Source: Symbiodinium natans
Lineage: Eukaryota > Sar > Dinophyceae > Suessiales > Symbiodiniaceae
Length of the DNA stretch: 64,000 nt
Reading direction: 5' to 3'
NCBI GenBank assembly: GCA_905221605.1
Contig: CAJNDS010002354.1
Location: forward strand, 62,001 to 126,000
Part shown: one piece after another, positions 41,691 through 53,234 of the stretch
How the letters are laid out: every line of letters begins with the position of its first letter
Numbering within the stretch: position 1 is the first letter of the stretch
Made by a program: the position numbers and the translations under genes
The notes under the pieces: model-generated
The model's database searches: none
What the model saw: only the letters and a program-made list of their open reading frames with translations
Told to the model about the DNA's origin: nothing

Positions 41691-43354
41691 AGCGAAGATG
41701 GTCAGCTGCCTCGCCAACTCCTCACAACTTCTTTGGCCCTTCCCCGGAATTCTCTCGGAGGTTAGGCAAGGCACCAGGTGCCCCCAAGACCTCTTGAAGC
41801 AGTCAGGAATCTGGAATGTGAGACGATGCAATGCCCCCCCCCCTCCATGTCAGCAGGTCAGAAACCCTGAATCCTTAAACCCTACAGCCTACCCTGCAAA
41901 CCCTCAACCCCAAACCCTAAACCCTAAACCCTATATACCCTAAACCCTAAACCCTAAACCCTATATACCCTAAACCCTATATACCCTAAAGCCCTAAACC
42001 CTAAAGCCCTAAACCCTACCGCCTTCCCTGCAAACCCTGAAAGCGGAGCGCTTCTCCCCAGGGCGGAGCCGCAACTTGATGATGGACACCGCTTCGGTTT
42101 TTGGGTTGAGGGTTAGGGTTTAGGGTTAGGGTTTAGGGTCTAGGTTCATTGTTTGGTAGATAACAAATACATTGACTGGAACACTTTATTTATATATATG
42201 TATAGAGTATATATATACACACTATATGGATACATACGCATATGAAGGCTTTCGGGAGACTTGCTTCGGTCCAAAACCCCCCAAAGCATTGACGGACCGA
42301 AATCTGCCTCGAAATGTCGGAGAGTCGCAAACCCACCCACCCGCCACCCCAAAATCCTAAACCCTGAACAAGCCTAAACCACCCCTAAACCGCCCTAAAC
42401 CCCTCCTAAAACCCTAAAACCCTAAAACCATAAAACCCTAGAACCCTCAAACCCTACAACCCCGAAACCCTAAACTTAAAACCCTAAAACCCTAAGCCCC
42501 AAAACCCTAAACTTAAAACCCTACAACCCTAGAAGCCTAAACCCTAAACCCTAAACCCTAAACCCTAAAACCCTACAATCCTACAAAGCCTACACTTTCT
42601 GACTGCTTGGAAGGACCGGGCATGGAGCCTTGGACTGCAAAGGGGCACCTTTTGACGGGCCCTGAAGTTTTTGCGCACCCGAAAGGGTTTAGGGTTTAGG
42701 GTTTAGGGTTTAGGGTTTAGGGTTTAGGGTTTAGGGTTTAGGGTTTCGGGTGTAGGGTTTAGGGTTTCGGGTGTAGGGTTTGGGGGGACCATGGTTGATT
42801 TCCGGCGTGCTTATTTCCTTCTTTCTCCTCCATAGGCCCTGATTCCTCAGCCTTAAACCCCAAAGCTCAGGATGGAAGGCTTGCTGCAACTAATTTTGGG
42901 GGACGGTTGAGAGAACCGGCCTTCTTTGGTTTTAGGGTCTAGGGGTTTTGGGGTTCAGGGTTTCAGGGTTTCAGGATTTATGGGCTTAAGGGTTCAGGGT
43001 TTCTCCGAGGGCTTCGAAGCTACCGGTAGGGCCGAAGCTGGAGCTTGCGGAAGGGTGCATACTTTCGAAGGCTTTGCTCCAAACCCTCAACCCTCATCCC
43101 TGAACCCTAAACCCTAAACCCTAAACCCTAAACCCTAAACCCTAAACCCTCAACCCTCAACCCTGAAGGCTGAACCCTGTGGCCGGCCCCAAAGAGACCG
43201 ACAATCAGCGCACAGCGCACCCGGCAGGTGAAATTCCCATCCACCACGGGACCCAAGATCGAGAACGTCAGCTTCGTGCGTATTCTGCGCCTTCGGCTGG
43301 GTCGGACTATCAATATTTGAATTTATTTATATCTATTACGTATCTTGACAATAA

Positions 43355-43355
<1 letters not shown>
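41691..43355. repeat. Variant telomere-type arrays and spacers
   Basis: CCCTAAA mixed with CCCTATATA units (41880-42020); 8-bp CCCTAAAA units (about 42400-42580); TTTAGGG (42687-42780); CCCTAAA (43100-43150). A small TA-rich stretch lies at 42188-42225. No gene seen. Confidence 0.85.
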
Positions 43356-43442
<87 letters not shown>

Positions 43443-43500
43443 GATTATTATGATTATTATTATGATTATTATTATATTTATTTTTTTTTTGGGGGGGGGG
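43356..43500. repeat. (TTA)n microsatellite followed by T and G runs
   Basis: Pure (TTA)n about 43356-43441, then interrupted GATTATTAT units, then T10 and G10. Confidence 0.95.
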
Positions 43501-43639
43501 AGGTTGGGGGTTGGGTTAATCGTTGGCAAACTGGGGGTGCGCCCTACCCAGAGGCCCCCCGACATGAGCAACGACGGGCTGCCAAGCACTCAGTGGAGCT
43601 GTGAAGATCCCAAAGCAAGGAACGGCCTGTCGTGTTTTC

Positions 43640-44310
43640 GTTTTAGGGTTTAGGGTTTAGGGTTTGGGGTTTGGGGTTTAGGGTTTAGGGTTTAGGGTTT
43701 GGGGTTTGGGGTTTGGGGTTTGGGGTTTGGGGTTGCGGCATTCAAGAGCTTGCCAAAACCTGGGCTGGGTTGCTGTCAGGGAGCCTAAGTTAAGTTACCA
43801 TAACAAGGAGACCATTCTGCTATGGACCCGTAGGATGGTACTGAAGTTCCCTTGCAGTAACCCCGAAACCTCAGAGCAGGCCTTACAAGGGACTCGGGTG
43901 TTGGAGCGCACGGAGCTCAACCGAGCGAGCTCAACCGAATCAGGCCGAATCCGACTCCAAGCCCCGAACCTCCAAGCCCGAAAACCCCAACCCTAAACCC
44001 TAAACCCTAAACCCTAAACCCCAAGCCCTAAACCCTAAACCCTAAACCCTAAGCCCCAAACCTCCAATCCCTAAACCCTCTAAACCCTGAAGCCCTAAAG
44101 CCGAACACCTTGAGCCTCAGCGGGGGAAAGCTTTGGTGCCCGAAGTCTCGGCAACTCTTTCGTTCCTCAAACAAGAGCCTGAACCCTAAGCTCTAAACCC
44201 TGAGCCCTAAACCCTGAACCCTAAACCTGAACCCTAAACCTGAACCCTAAACCCTAAACCCTAAACCCTGAACCCTGAACCCTGAACCCTAAGCCCTAAG
44301 CCCTCATCCG
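43640..44310. repeat. Telomere-type arrays, both orientations
   Basis: TTTAGGG passing into a run of TTTGGGG units (43640-43735), then CCCTAAA and CCCTGAA variants (43988-44095 and 44180-44303). Confidence 0.9.
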
Positions 44311-44956
44311 AAGACTTGAAACGTCGAGCTTCTCCAGGTTCGATTCCGAGGCGAAGTCGGAGATTGCCGTGACCTTCCCAGCCGAGGCCGCACAGTGTAA
44401 GGGACGCAGTCGATCAACGCACCTGTTTCCAAAATGAGCCCTGCATGTCCCACAGGGGGGTTTTCGAAAATTGGGGTACCCTTTCCGGGGGGGTCCCTTT
44501 AAGGGGATTCCATACTATTTTGGGTATCAAAGGGGTACCCCTATTTTGGGAAGTACCCATGTGAAATCATAGGAATCCCTAAGCAAGTGTAAGCGCTTGC
44601 TCGGCAAGCCACGAGATGTGCATGTCGGCGGCAAGTCCGCACGGTCGGGCTGCAGATGAAAGCAATCGCGGGTCGAGGAAAGAGGGTAATTGACCCGCAA
44701 GCTCGAAACCTTGAACAGCGTACATGAGCTTGCGGCACGTCTACTACTTGCTTGCTGGAGGAACTCCGAAGCCTTATTTGCCCTGGCTTGCTGTTCGGTG
44801 GCGCTTGTCGGTTCCTGTGCTTGCTGCAAGTGAAGCGTAGGGTGCTCGTGGTGTTGTGGCCAGGTGGGGCTTGCGTGGGGTGGCAACCCCAGGGTTGTCA
44901 ACGTAGTGTAACGAGGTACAGTGGCACCATGCGGCACCCTGAAAAGCTCTCGGTCA
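44311..44956. other. Spacer with GGGTACCCC-type short repeat
   Basis: The stretch 44465-44555 is, in inverted orientation, close to 54541-54605. The open frame on the minus strand at 44527-44937 is unrecognised. Confidence 0.5.
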
Positions 44957-45198
44957 CCCTAAACCCTAAACCCTAAACCCTAAACCCTAAACCCTAAACC
45001 CTAAACCCTAAACCCTAAACCCTAAACCCTAAACCCTAAACCCTAAACCCTAAACCCTAAACCCTAAAAACCCTAAACCCTAAACCCTAAACCCTAAACC
45101 CTAAACCCTAAACCCTAAACCCTAAACCCTAAACCCTAAACCCTAAACCCTAAACCCTAAACCCTAAACCCTAAACCCTAAACCCTAAACCCTAAACC
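44957..45198. repeat. Longest regular CCCTAAA array
   Basis: About 34 units with one slipped unit (AAACCCTAAAAACCC near 45065). Confidence 0.97.
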
Positions 45199-47473
45199 TT
45201 GGGGGGGTTTCCGGGGTGAGGGTGCCATGCCTCTCGGGCAGCGGGTTCTGGTAGTTCTGTGCCTTTCGGATTTGCTGCCTGGTGCCTGTTTTCAGAGCGT
45301 GGGCTCCCGTTATGCAAGAAAGCTTTGAGCTCCGCAGCGTCCCTACACCCGAAGCCAAGCCCTAAACCTAAACCCTACTTGGAGACTCATGGGTACTGAT
45401 AGGACTTCTAAGCATAGTTGCCACACTTCTGACGCTGCTTTTAACTACCCCCAAATTCTGGACCCCTGAAGTTTCCTATCTCTGGGTTTTTGCGTGTTGT
45501 CTGGGTCAAAATACGGAACGCTAAACCCTAAACCCCAAACCCCAAACCCTAAACCCTAAACCCTAAACACTAAACACTAAACACTAAACCCTAAACCCTA
45601 AACCCCACACCCTAAACCCTATACCCTAAACCTGATTCCTTGCAGGCACAGGAAGCACGTTCCGAGACGCCTGGCTGGGGTTTGTGCACGACGTTCACGT
45701 TCTTCAAGGGTGCATCAGGCAGGGGTGTAGGGTTTAGGGGTTTTTAGGGTTTAGGCATGCATGGTCAGAGTAAAAACAGTTGGGAGAGGGGGGGGGGGGC
45801 CGAAGGTCAAGGGGTACGGGTTGCCCCCTGCAGTGGCCACGCTCCCCATCTCCGCTCCTAAGGGCGTCGAACCAATCAGAGGGCGTGGCCATCAAGTCGG
45901 GGCGTCAGTCCCAAGGCGCGTTGGGCCGTTGGGCTGCTGGAGCCAGTCCCAACATGCTTCTTGTGGGACTTGCCGGGGACTGGTGCACCTAGTGATGTCA
46001 GGTTTTCTTTCTCATGTCGCTACTTTTTTATGTCGGTCCAGCTCTGGTTCAACTTCGGGGGACTCCGCCTGACTTGTCGATCCGAGGTTTCGGGTCCCCG
46101 AACTCCGCCAAAAACCCGAAGCCCCCTGATTTCTAAAACCGAAACCCTAAGCCCTAAACCCTAAACCCTGAACCCGAAACCTTAACCCTAAGCCCTAAGC
46201 CCTAAGCCCTAAACCCTAAACCCCAAACCCTAAACCCTAAACCCTAAACCCCTCAAGCATCGCAGTGAGCGCCGCCGTGGCGATGGTGGAAGACGCCGCC
46301 GAAGAGGTGGCCGAGCTCCTTGGACCGCTAGTTCATCGAGTTCCCTTGTCTGGTTTAGGGTTTAGGGTTTAGGGTTTAGGGTTTAGGGTTTAGGGTTTAG
46401 GGTTTAGGGTTGACGGTGTAGGTTTTGGGCTTTCGGGTTTAGGGTTTGGGGTTTAGGGTTTAGGGTTTAGGGTGTAGGGTGTGGGGTTTAGGATCTTGAA
46501 GCAAGGTGAGTGTGCCAATGTGAACAGTCAGCTTCGTACACAGATTTGCAAGGTCACAGGTCAGTCATTTCTTGCAGTATACAGTTTTGTTCTCGCACCG
46601 CCCTCAGAAGTAGGCGTGAGTGAAGCCATTTCGGTTCTCGCATCGCCCGCAGAAGTGGGTGTGAGGCGTCTTTTGCTTCCGTGTCCAACGGAGACACTTG
46701 GTTGGACCCGTTCCAACTGTTGTTTAGGGCTTAGGGTTTGGGGGCCGCTGACTCACGGTCGGAGCGTCAGTGGCCTCGTGGTCTTGAAGCTTCTTTTGAA
46801 AGTACTCGTTCAAATGTTTGTGTAGTGGTTTGATGGCGTCCCTGTTTTTGTTTTCAGGGTCCTGAGGGAAGTTCCACACGCGCCATGCAACCCGAACTTC
46901 GTCCCACCCGTTGTGCAATCCTTGGGGTTTGGGGTTTAGGGTTTAGGGGTTTAGGGTTTAGGGTTTAGGGGTTTAGGGTTTAGGGTTTTCATGCTCTGCA
47001 GCTAAGCCCATGTTGCCTTTTGGGGCTCCCCAAGGTTCGTCGACTACGGGCGCAAGCTGCTGCAGGAGCCCTGCGCGGCATGAGAGTCGCCAGCTCCTAG
47101 ATGGCCCCGGAGGCATGAAACCTTCGGAGTGTCAGACGAAGCCCTGAGACTCGACCCTAAACCCTAAACCCTAAACCCTAAACCCTAAACCCTAAGCCCT
47201 AAACCCTAAACCCTAAACCCGAAACCCTAGACCCTAGACCCTATCACCCTAGACCCTAGACCCTAGACCCTAAACCCTAAACCCTAAACCCCAAGCCCCA
47301 AAAGCCCGGGGATCTCTAAACTGGGACACGTCATTGTGAGGACCAGGGCCTGGGCTTCAAGGAGCTGGAGCTTTGGCCAAAAACTTGGGGGGCTTTTGGG
47401 GTTTGGGGTTTGGGGTTTAGGGTTTAGGGTTAGTTGTACCACCCCAACATATGGTACTGGCATTCCTGGATGT
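45199..47473. repeat. Telomere-type arrays with short spacers
   Basis: CCCTAAA at 45522-45630 and 46140-46252; TTTAGGG at 46353-46410 and 46920-46988; CCCTAAA and CCCTAGA at 47155-47292; TTTGGGG/TTTAGGG at 47395-47430. A lone inverted-repeat end (45375-45396, CTACTTGGAG) lies here. No gene supported. Confidence 0.85.
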
Positions 47474-47523
47474 ATGACTTGTTTATGTTATCGAGCGATG
47501 CGCCAATCGCAGCTTTCATGGGG
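47474..47523. repeat. Split direct repeat A1
   Basis: 50 bp identical to 54104-54153; it begins ATGACTTGTTTATG and marks the left end of the element. Confidence 0.93.
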
Positions 47524-47573
47524 TCAAGTGTAGTCAGAGACCGATGGGGCAGCTTAGCTAGGACATACGCCTC

Positions 47574-48904
47574 ATGAAGGAGGGAAGTTCGGTTTTTGCT
47601 CCGGTGGGCAAGTCTTTCTCTGGTCCACCCTGGCGGCAAGCTCTCATCGTCCAGAAACTGGATTCTGAAAGATGGCTGCTAGTGGTGAGGGTAGAAGGCC
47701 CAACCACAGACCAAGAAGGCAGTTTCGAGCTGGAAGGAAGGACTTTCATGGTGGTGGAAGGGAGCACTCCGAGCATGCGGAAAGCATGCCAGGATCCATT
47801 TCTGGCCTTGGAGGTCCAAACAGCTTCTCTGCAAGCAGCGGCGTCCGAGTTTCTGAACAGCCACCACGACCTGGTCTTCACCACGGCGTCGGAAGAGGCG
47901 GGCCCGTCGACGAGAACAGTTGGTTCCCTGCCTGTGGCCAAGCGTTCTTCGAAAGTCGAGTCGGACAGCGACTCAAGCGAGGGCGAGGTCGATCTCCTGG
48001 ACGACTTGAAAAGGATGCAAAAGAGCTGGCAAGGACGGGGTACCAACGACGACGACAGCTCAAGCGATGCCAAGGTCGCGGCGAAGCGGAGTCCAAAGAC
48101 CAGCGGGCGAGTCGAAAGACAGCAGACGAAGAGGACAGCTTGCTGCAGAAGTTGGCGGGCGGCTCGTCAGCAGACACGTTGCAGACACTGGCTGCACTTG
48201 GAGTTTTCAAGCAGCTGCGCGGGCGTTCAAGAAGGAAAAGCAAAGACTCCAGCTCATCAAGTTCAAGCCGACAGAGGACGGCGTCGAGTTCGAGCGGAAG
48301 TCACAGAGGACACAAAGCTACTGGAGTCGCCAAAGCTGTGGGAAACTTCAGAAGATGGAAGCGCAGTCTCAAGAAGCACCCAGTGAAGCATGTCCGCCGC
48401 TACGTGAAGCAGGTGGAGCACGACTTGGGGGTGACGGATGGCCTGCCATACCAGCTGACAGACCATGGCCGAAAGATAACTTGGAATCGACAGAAGTCAC
48501 TTCAGCGGGTCTACTACTTGCTCGGGGCGATCCTGGAGAGGCAACTCCGAGGGCAGCCAGAGCAAGCCGCTTTGCTCACGGTGCAGTCTTTGCGAGCCAT
48601 TTATCAGGTGGTGATCGACGAAGGCAACTGGTCCCTAGCATGGCTGCTGACAGGACTGGACGATCCATTCTCTCGACGCAAGTTCGGGGGGGAGGAAGAA
48701 TCTCTGGAAACCATAGCAGCCTTCCTCAAAGCTTCTCAGGACTTGGAGAGGCGAACCAAGACTTGGAACCAGAACGCGGACAATGCCGAGACAGAGCTGC
48801 GGGGCCGAGTGCCCGACAGTGCAGAAGGAGACTTCAAGGGCCGCCCTCCGAAAGGAGGCCGTGGCAAAGGAAAGAATTCCGACCCTGTGAGAGCGGACGC
48901 CTGA
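47574..48904 (+). CDS. Gag-like protein of the tyrosine-recombinase element (frameshifted)
   Basis: ATG 47574 opens a frame with acidic, Ser-rich sequence (SSKVESDSDSSEGEVDLLDDL) that stays sensible to about 48110. From there another frame, ending at the TGA 48902-48904, carries the continuation: LLQKLAGGSSADTLQTLAALG, an SR-rich stretch, then a helical core (HVRRYVKQVEHDLGV; RVYYLLGAILERQLRGQPEQAALLTVQSLRA; WSLAWLLTGLDDPF) and a basic tail. The core resembles nucleocapsid-like proteins of DIRS elements by position only. One indel near 48100-48140 breaks the gene. Confidence 0.6.
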
Positions 48905-51900
48905 AGCCGCAAGCCAAGCAGGCTGAGGGTGATATCCATAATTTGGTAGATCTGCTAAATAAGCATCATGGATCTTTTGCAAAGTTTTACAAATGTTATT
49001 CTTCTTGCTGTAATAAGCTAGAGGAGGGGACCAAGCCATCATCTCAGACTGGTGACTGCATGTTTCCGTCTCTGTTGCGCCTAAGAGAGTTCGGCAGCCT
49101 CTCTAGGAAAAGCAAGTGGCGTCAGCGCCAGAAGGGGCGAGGCGTGACTCAACAGGCCACGCTTTGGTGTCAAGTGTTATGGGCTTACTTCAACTTCCTC
49201 GAAGCGGGGTGCCCTGCTACGCTCAACAAGGCTGAGAGCTGGTGCCGTAGAGCCTTGGCTCAGCCCTGGTCAGCCTTGCACCAGAGTCACGCTTCTTCAG
49301 TGTTTAAGGAGGTTCTTGAATTCTGCAGCCTCGAGGTCGCCCAGACCCCGGGTAGAGGCATCAAGAAAACCATGGAATTAGTTGAACTACTGACCTCTAA
49401 GGGGTACAATAACTTAGGTGCATGTGATTGGGAGGAGCTACAGCAAGCTGTTAAGTACGTAGAGCCTCACAGAATGTCTCTCCCTGAGACAGCCGGCATC
49501 GTGGACCCAGCAGATTTCCTCAAGGGAGACCAGCTGGAGCAATTCCAGAACATGCCTCACGAGGTTCCAATTGAAGCCAAGCCTTCTGCAACCTTCAAGC
49601 CCTGTCACAGAGTCAAGGATCAGGACGTAGTTGGGGTTTACACAAAGTTGCTTCGGTCAGGGGTCGCTGTTTTGTTGCCTGAAGAAGAGGGATTGTATGA
49701 CAAGCGCGGAAAACTCATCTCAGGGGGGCTGTTCGGGGTCTCGCACAAAGAGCACAGCGATCGTGTCATAAACGATCGTCGGCCCTTCAATCGCAACGAA
49801 AGAAGGCTTGTGTGGGCCAAACTCCCTCACGGAACCCTTTTGACGCAGCTAGTCCTCAGCAGCGAGCTTTCAATCAGGGCCTCGGGCGATGATTTGAAAA
49901 ATTTTTTCTATCTGCTCAAGCACAGGGAAGAATGGTTGCCCAGGAACGTCGTTGGTAAAGCTGTTAGCGGCAAGTTCTTTACTGAGTTTGGGGCTTCGCC
50001 TTCGCGCAAGTATGTTTTGGCGTTTAGGGTGGTGTGTATGGGAGATGTAAATGGCGTCGACATTTGCCAGCAGACGCACGTCGAAATCCTTCGTGACGCC
50101 GGAGTCATGCGGCCAGAACACGTCCTAGAATACAACTCGCCCCTCCCTTTTGAACATACCCTTGAAGGCTTATACATAGACGACCATGTAGTGCTTCAAA
50201 TTGGACCAAAGAAAAAGTTTCGCAAAGGTGCTTCTGACCCAAACTTTTCTCTGGATGAGGAACTCATCGCCCGCAGCCGGCAGCAGTATGCCAAGCTTGG
50301 TCTCCCCGTGTCTGCTGACAAAGCATTCACCAAGCTTAGAAAATTTAAGGTTTGGGGTACTGAAGTTGACAGTGCCAGCGGACGTGTGGGGACTCCTCTT
50401 GAGAAGCTGCGACAGCTGTGCCAAGTTACCTGCAGTGTTCTGAAGCTACGCCGGATCAGCAAGAAATGCCTAGAACAGCTCGTAGGGTTGTTCATCCACC
50501 CTTTCATGCATCGTCGCCTGTGCATGTCAGTGTTTGGCGAGGTGTACACACTGCTTGAAACTTGGCCGAGTCGGGGTCGCAAAGCATTGCCCAAAAGCCT
50601 CGTAGAAGAATTTGTTGGAGCATGTCTTATTTTGCCTTTATGTCATACGAACATTAGGTGGCCTGTCAGCCAGCGTTTGTCATCAACAGACGCAAGTTTG
50701 TCCGGGGCAGGGCGCTGTGCGACTCGCACTTCACCAAGTGTCAGTCGACTTCTTCACCGTGCTGCTGAGCACGTTGGGGAGCGAGTTCGTCTGGATTGGG
50801 GCACCACAGGCATTGCGCCTCTTACTGACATGAGAAGGCCTAATCAGCACCTGGAGAGGCTAACGTCAGTTCACAAATGGGTGGTGACCGAATCTAAGCC
50901 CTTCAAGGTTAGGCATCACATTAACCTGCTTGAGCTTGAGGTTCTCCACAGGGAGTATCTTGATGTGGCTTCGAGGGTGAAGGGTGGTCTTCGTGCAGTT
51001 AATCTCACAGATTCTCGTGTAGTATTAGGTGCTGTGGCCAAGGGCCGATCGAGCAGTCGGAGGTTGAACCGCTTGCTGCGGAAGTGCTTGGCCGTCAGCT
51101 TGGCTAGTAGTAAAATTATCTACAACTTGTGGGTGTCAACTCATCATAACCCCTCTGATTACCCGTCCCGCTTCAAAGCCTTGCCTCCGCCTGCGCAGTT
51201 AACTGCGACCGAAGCACAACTGCTGGGGCCGGATTGGATGAGTCTGCAAGAGCCCTTGTCTAAACTAGATTTGTGGGGTCTTTGCAACGCCGAAACCGGC
51301 CAAACACTTTCGCGCCCTGGGGCTGCTGGGGCATCGTCGACAGCGCGTGGCCGAGCATGCTTCCAGGAGCTTTTTACCGTAGAGGCCGGTCTTTCCGAAT
51401 GTTTGAGGAGCGCGCGAGGTTGGTTTGCGCAGGACCCTTGCTTTGTTTCGACTAGTTGCAAGTGTCCGTTCCGGCTTTTGCTGCGGGGCGCTACGTTTGA
51501 GGCATTGTTGGGCAGGGCCCGGCGCCCCAACCAGCTGTGGCACTTTCGCTTGCCGTGCCGTAGCTGCGCTTCGAGTGCACGCCAGCAGGCTGCCGAAAAA
51601 GAGTACTTGCGCCGTGTCGCAGTTTTGTGTTGCATGCTGAGCAAGGAGGGTAGCTGGTACACACTAGAGAGTGACGTGCAGAGTCACGTTTGGGTCACGT
51701 CTGAGATGCAGGCCTTGATGCGTGACACTCGTGCAAGTCAAGTTGACCTTGACATGTGCTGCTACAACCTTCGTGTGCCCGATGCGGTTGGGGTCTGGGG
51801 GTGTGCTAACAGGGCCTCTCGTGTAGCCGGCACCTTGCCAAGACTCCACACTTTGTGTCGCCGATGTCGCTGCTCGCGCCCCCATGTTGGCTTGGCAGGA

Positions 51901-51999
51901 GCTGTTAGGTTGCGTGAGGGTTGGTTTCTCAGGCGGGACCTTGCTAGCAGGTATCCACGATCTTTCTGCAGAAAGTATGCTGCGTTGGCAGCCTTCTAA
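48905..51999 (+). CDS. RT-RNase H with degenerate methyltransferase-like C-terminus
   Basis: The frame is open from 48067, but before about 48900 it shadows Gag; a -1 change from Gag would join them. After a helical region, RT appears with INDRRPFNRNE, motif A RASGDDLKNFF (Asp codons 49888, 49891), motif B MGDVNGVDICQQTH and motif C LYIDDHV (Asp codons 50179, 50182). RNase H: SSTDASLSGAG (Asp 50689), LLELEVLHREYL and NLTDSRVVLGA, then THHNPSDYPSRF. The last ~220 residues resemble the R1 methyltransferase-like domain: FQELFTVEAGLSECL (Glu 51367), FRLPC (Cys 51556) and LESD (Glu 51667). The glycine motif and the E-N-P box are degraded there, so it is probably inactive. Confidence 0.82.
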
Positions 52000-52043
52000 A
52001 TAGGGGTGCTTGCAGTCTAGAGTTGGCATTTTCGTAATTGCTG

Positions 52044-53234
52044 ATGCCGCGTGTTGGTTCTTCAAGTCCGGTTGCGCGCGGCTTTGAGAAGCCTTTATGG
52101 CAGCTCAAGCTAGCTCGTTTCAGCAGTGCCTACCGTGCGCGTCTTCTCAGCGGCGCCTTGTGTCTCTGCAGCTTCCTGCGTGGCATTGGGCACTTCCAGA
52201 TAAGTGAGCTGATGAGGCGCAGAAGCCTGGCGGATGATGTGCTACGCCGCTTCGTTGAGCACACTTGCGCAAGCCCTGTTCCTAGGGCTCTGCGTGATGC
52301 AAAGCATGCGGTTTTGTTCTGTCAGGCCGTTTGGCCACGCCTGCGTCACAACCTGCCCGAGACCTGGGCGGCTTTGCGTCTGGTTGAAGACATGCGCCCC
52401 CGCGGTGTGCGCACACCTCTTCCTTTGCCGCTGCTCCTTGCTATGGTTATAGCTGCGCGTGCACGCGGTATGCGGGTTACGGGTCGTAGTCGGTTTAAAT
52501 GGTTGGTTTTTGCAGCTTTGCTTGAAGTCGCCTTCTTTGCCATGTTACGGCCATGCGAACTCTTTGGCCTCCGCGCCGCGGAGGTCAGCACGCTTAACAG
52601 TCTTTCCTTGGGCTTTCCTCATTGCACCTTACGCATAGCTCACCCCAAGAACCGTCGTGCCTTGGGGCCTGCGCAGTTTGTGGTGGTCACACACCCTTGC
52701 GCGTGCATGTGGTTAACCTTTTTCGTCAACGGCATGCAACCTCAGGAGTTTCTTTGGGGTCCCTCTCCGCAAGATTTCCGTGCCAGGTTTCATACTGTAG
52801 CTGCGAGTTTGGGGCTTGGTCACTGTCGCTTTACGCCCGCCAGCCTGCGGGCAGGCGGGGCCAGTTACTGGTACCAGTCTGGCATGCCAATCGCCTCACT
52901 CAAGTTTCTCGGACGCTGGGCCAGTGAGGCCACGCTTGCGCACTATGTTCAATTTGCCACCGCGCAGCAAATCTTGTTGCGTGTTCCAGATAGCACTTCG
53001 CAGTACTTGAGGTCCGTCTTGCTGCAGGGTTTTTTCTTGCTCGAGCCTTCTTCCGAAGTCCGGCGCGGGTTGCGGGAGCACCAACGCATCGCCTTTCGGT
53101 GCACGGTGCCTTTGTCTGCGGAGCAAGTTTCCCAAGCCCTGCATGAGTATGGACAACTGGAGGCAGCGGTTCCGGCTGGCGGTCGTCAAGGGCGGGCCTT
53201 TGGCGGGAGCACGGTACTTGGATGTCACAGATGA
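52044..53234 (+). CDS. Tyrosine recombinase
   Basis: ATG 52044, about 396 residues, 44 bp after the RT ORF. The N-terminal half is a helical core-binding region. The catalytic domain shows FAMLRPCELFGL (R169), then ASLRAGGASYWYQSG (R269), LGRW (W292) and the nucleophile in HYVQ (Y301), spaced as in integrases of DIRS, Ngaro and PAT elements. The His of the HxxR box is Ala (A266). Expected role: insertion of the circular element DNA at a short core, here apparently ATG. The last 92 bp overlap the next ORF. The tail after Y301 (about 95 residues) is longer than in most phage integrases. Confidence 0.9.
   Translation: MPRVGSSSPVARGFEKPLWQLKLARFSSAYRARLLSGALCLCSFLRGIGHFQISELMRRRSLADDVLRRFVEHTCASPVPRALRDAKHAVLFCQAVWPRLRHNLPETWAALRLVEDMRPRGVRTPLPLPLLLAMVIAARARGMRVTGRSRFKWLVFAALLEVAFFAMLRPCELFGLRAAEVSTLNSLSLGFPHCTLRIAHPKNRRALGPAQFVVVTHPCACMWLTFFVNGMQPQEFLWGPSPQDFRARFHTVAASLGLGHCRFTPASLRAGGASYWYQSGMPIASLKFLGRWASEATLAHYVQFATAQQILLRVPDSTSQYLRSVLLQGFFLLEPSSEVRRGLREHQRIAFRCTVPLSAEQVSQALHEYGQLEAAVPAGGRQGRAFGGSTVLGCHR

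Noticed and set aside
43179-43653. Poly-Tyr and poly-Ile open frames
   Set aside because: Products of the (TTA)n microsatellite.
44330-44350. GGTTCGATTCC, a B-box-like motif
   Set aside because: No acceptor, D or anticodon stems around it.
48067-48900. N-terminal part of the 1310-codon frame over the Gag region
   Set aside because: It overlaps the better supported Gag frames and has out-of-frame composition; the real Pol part starts near 48900.
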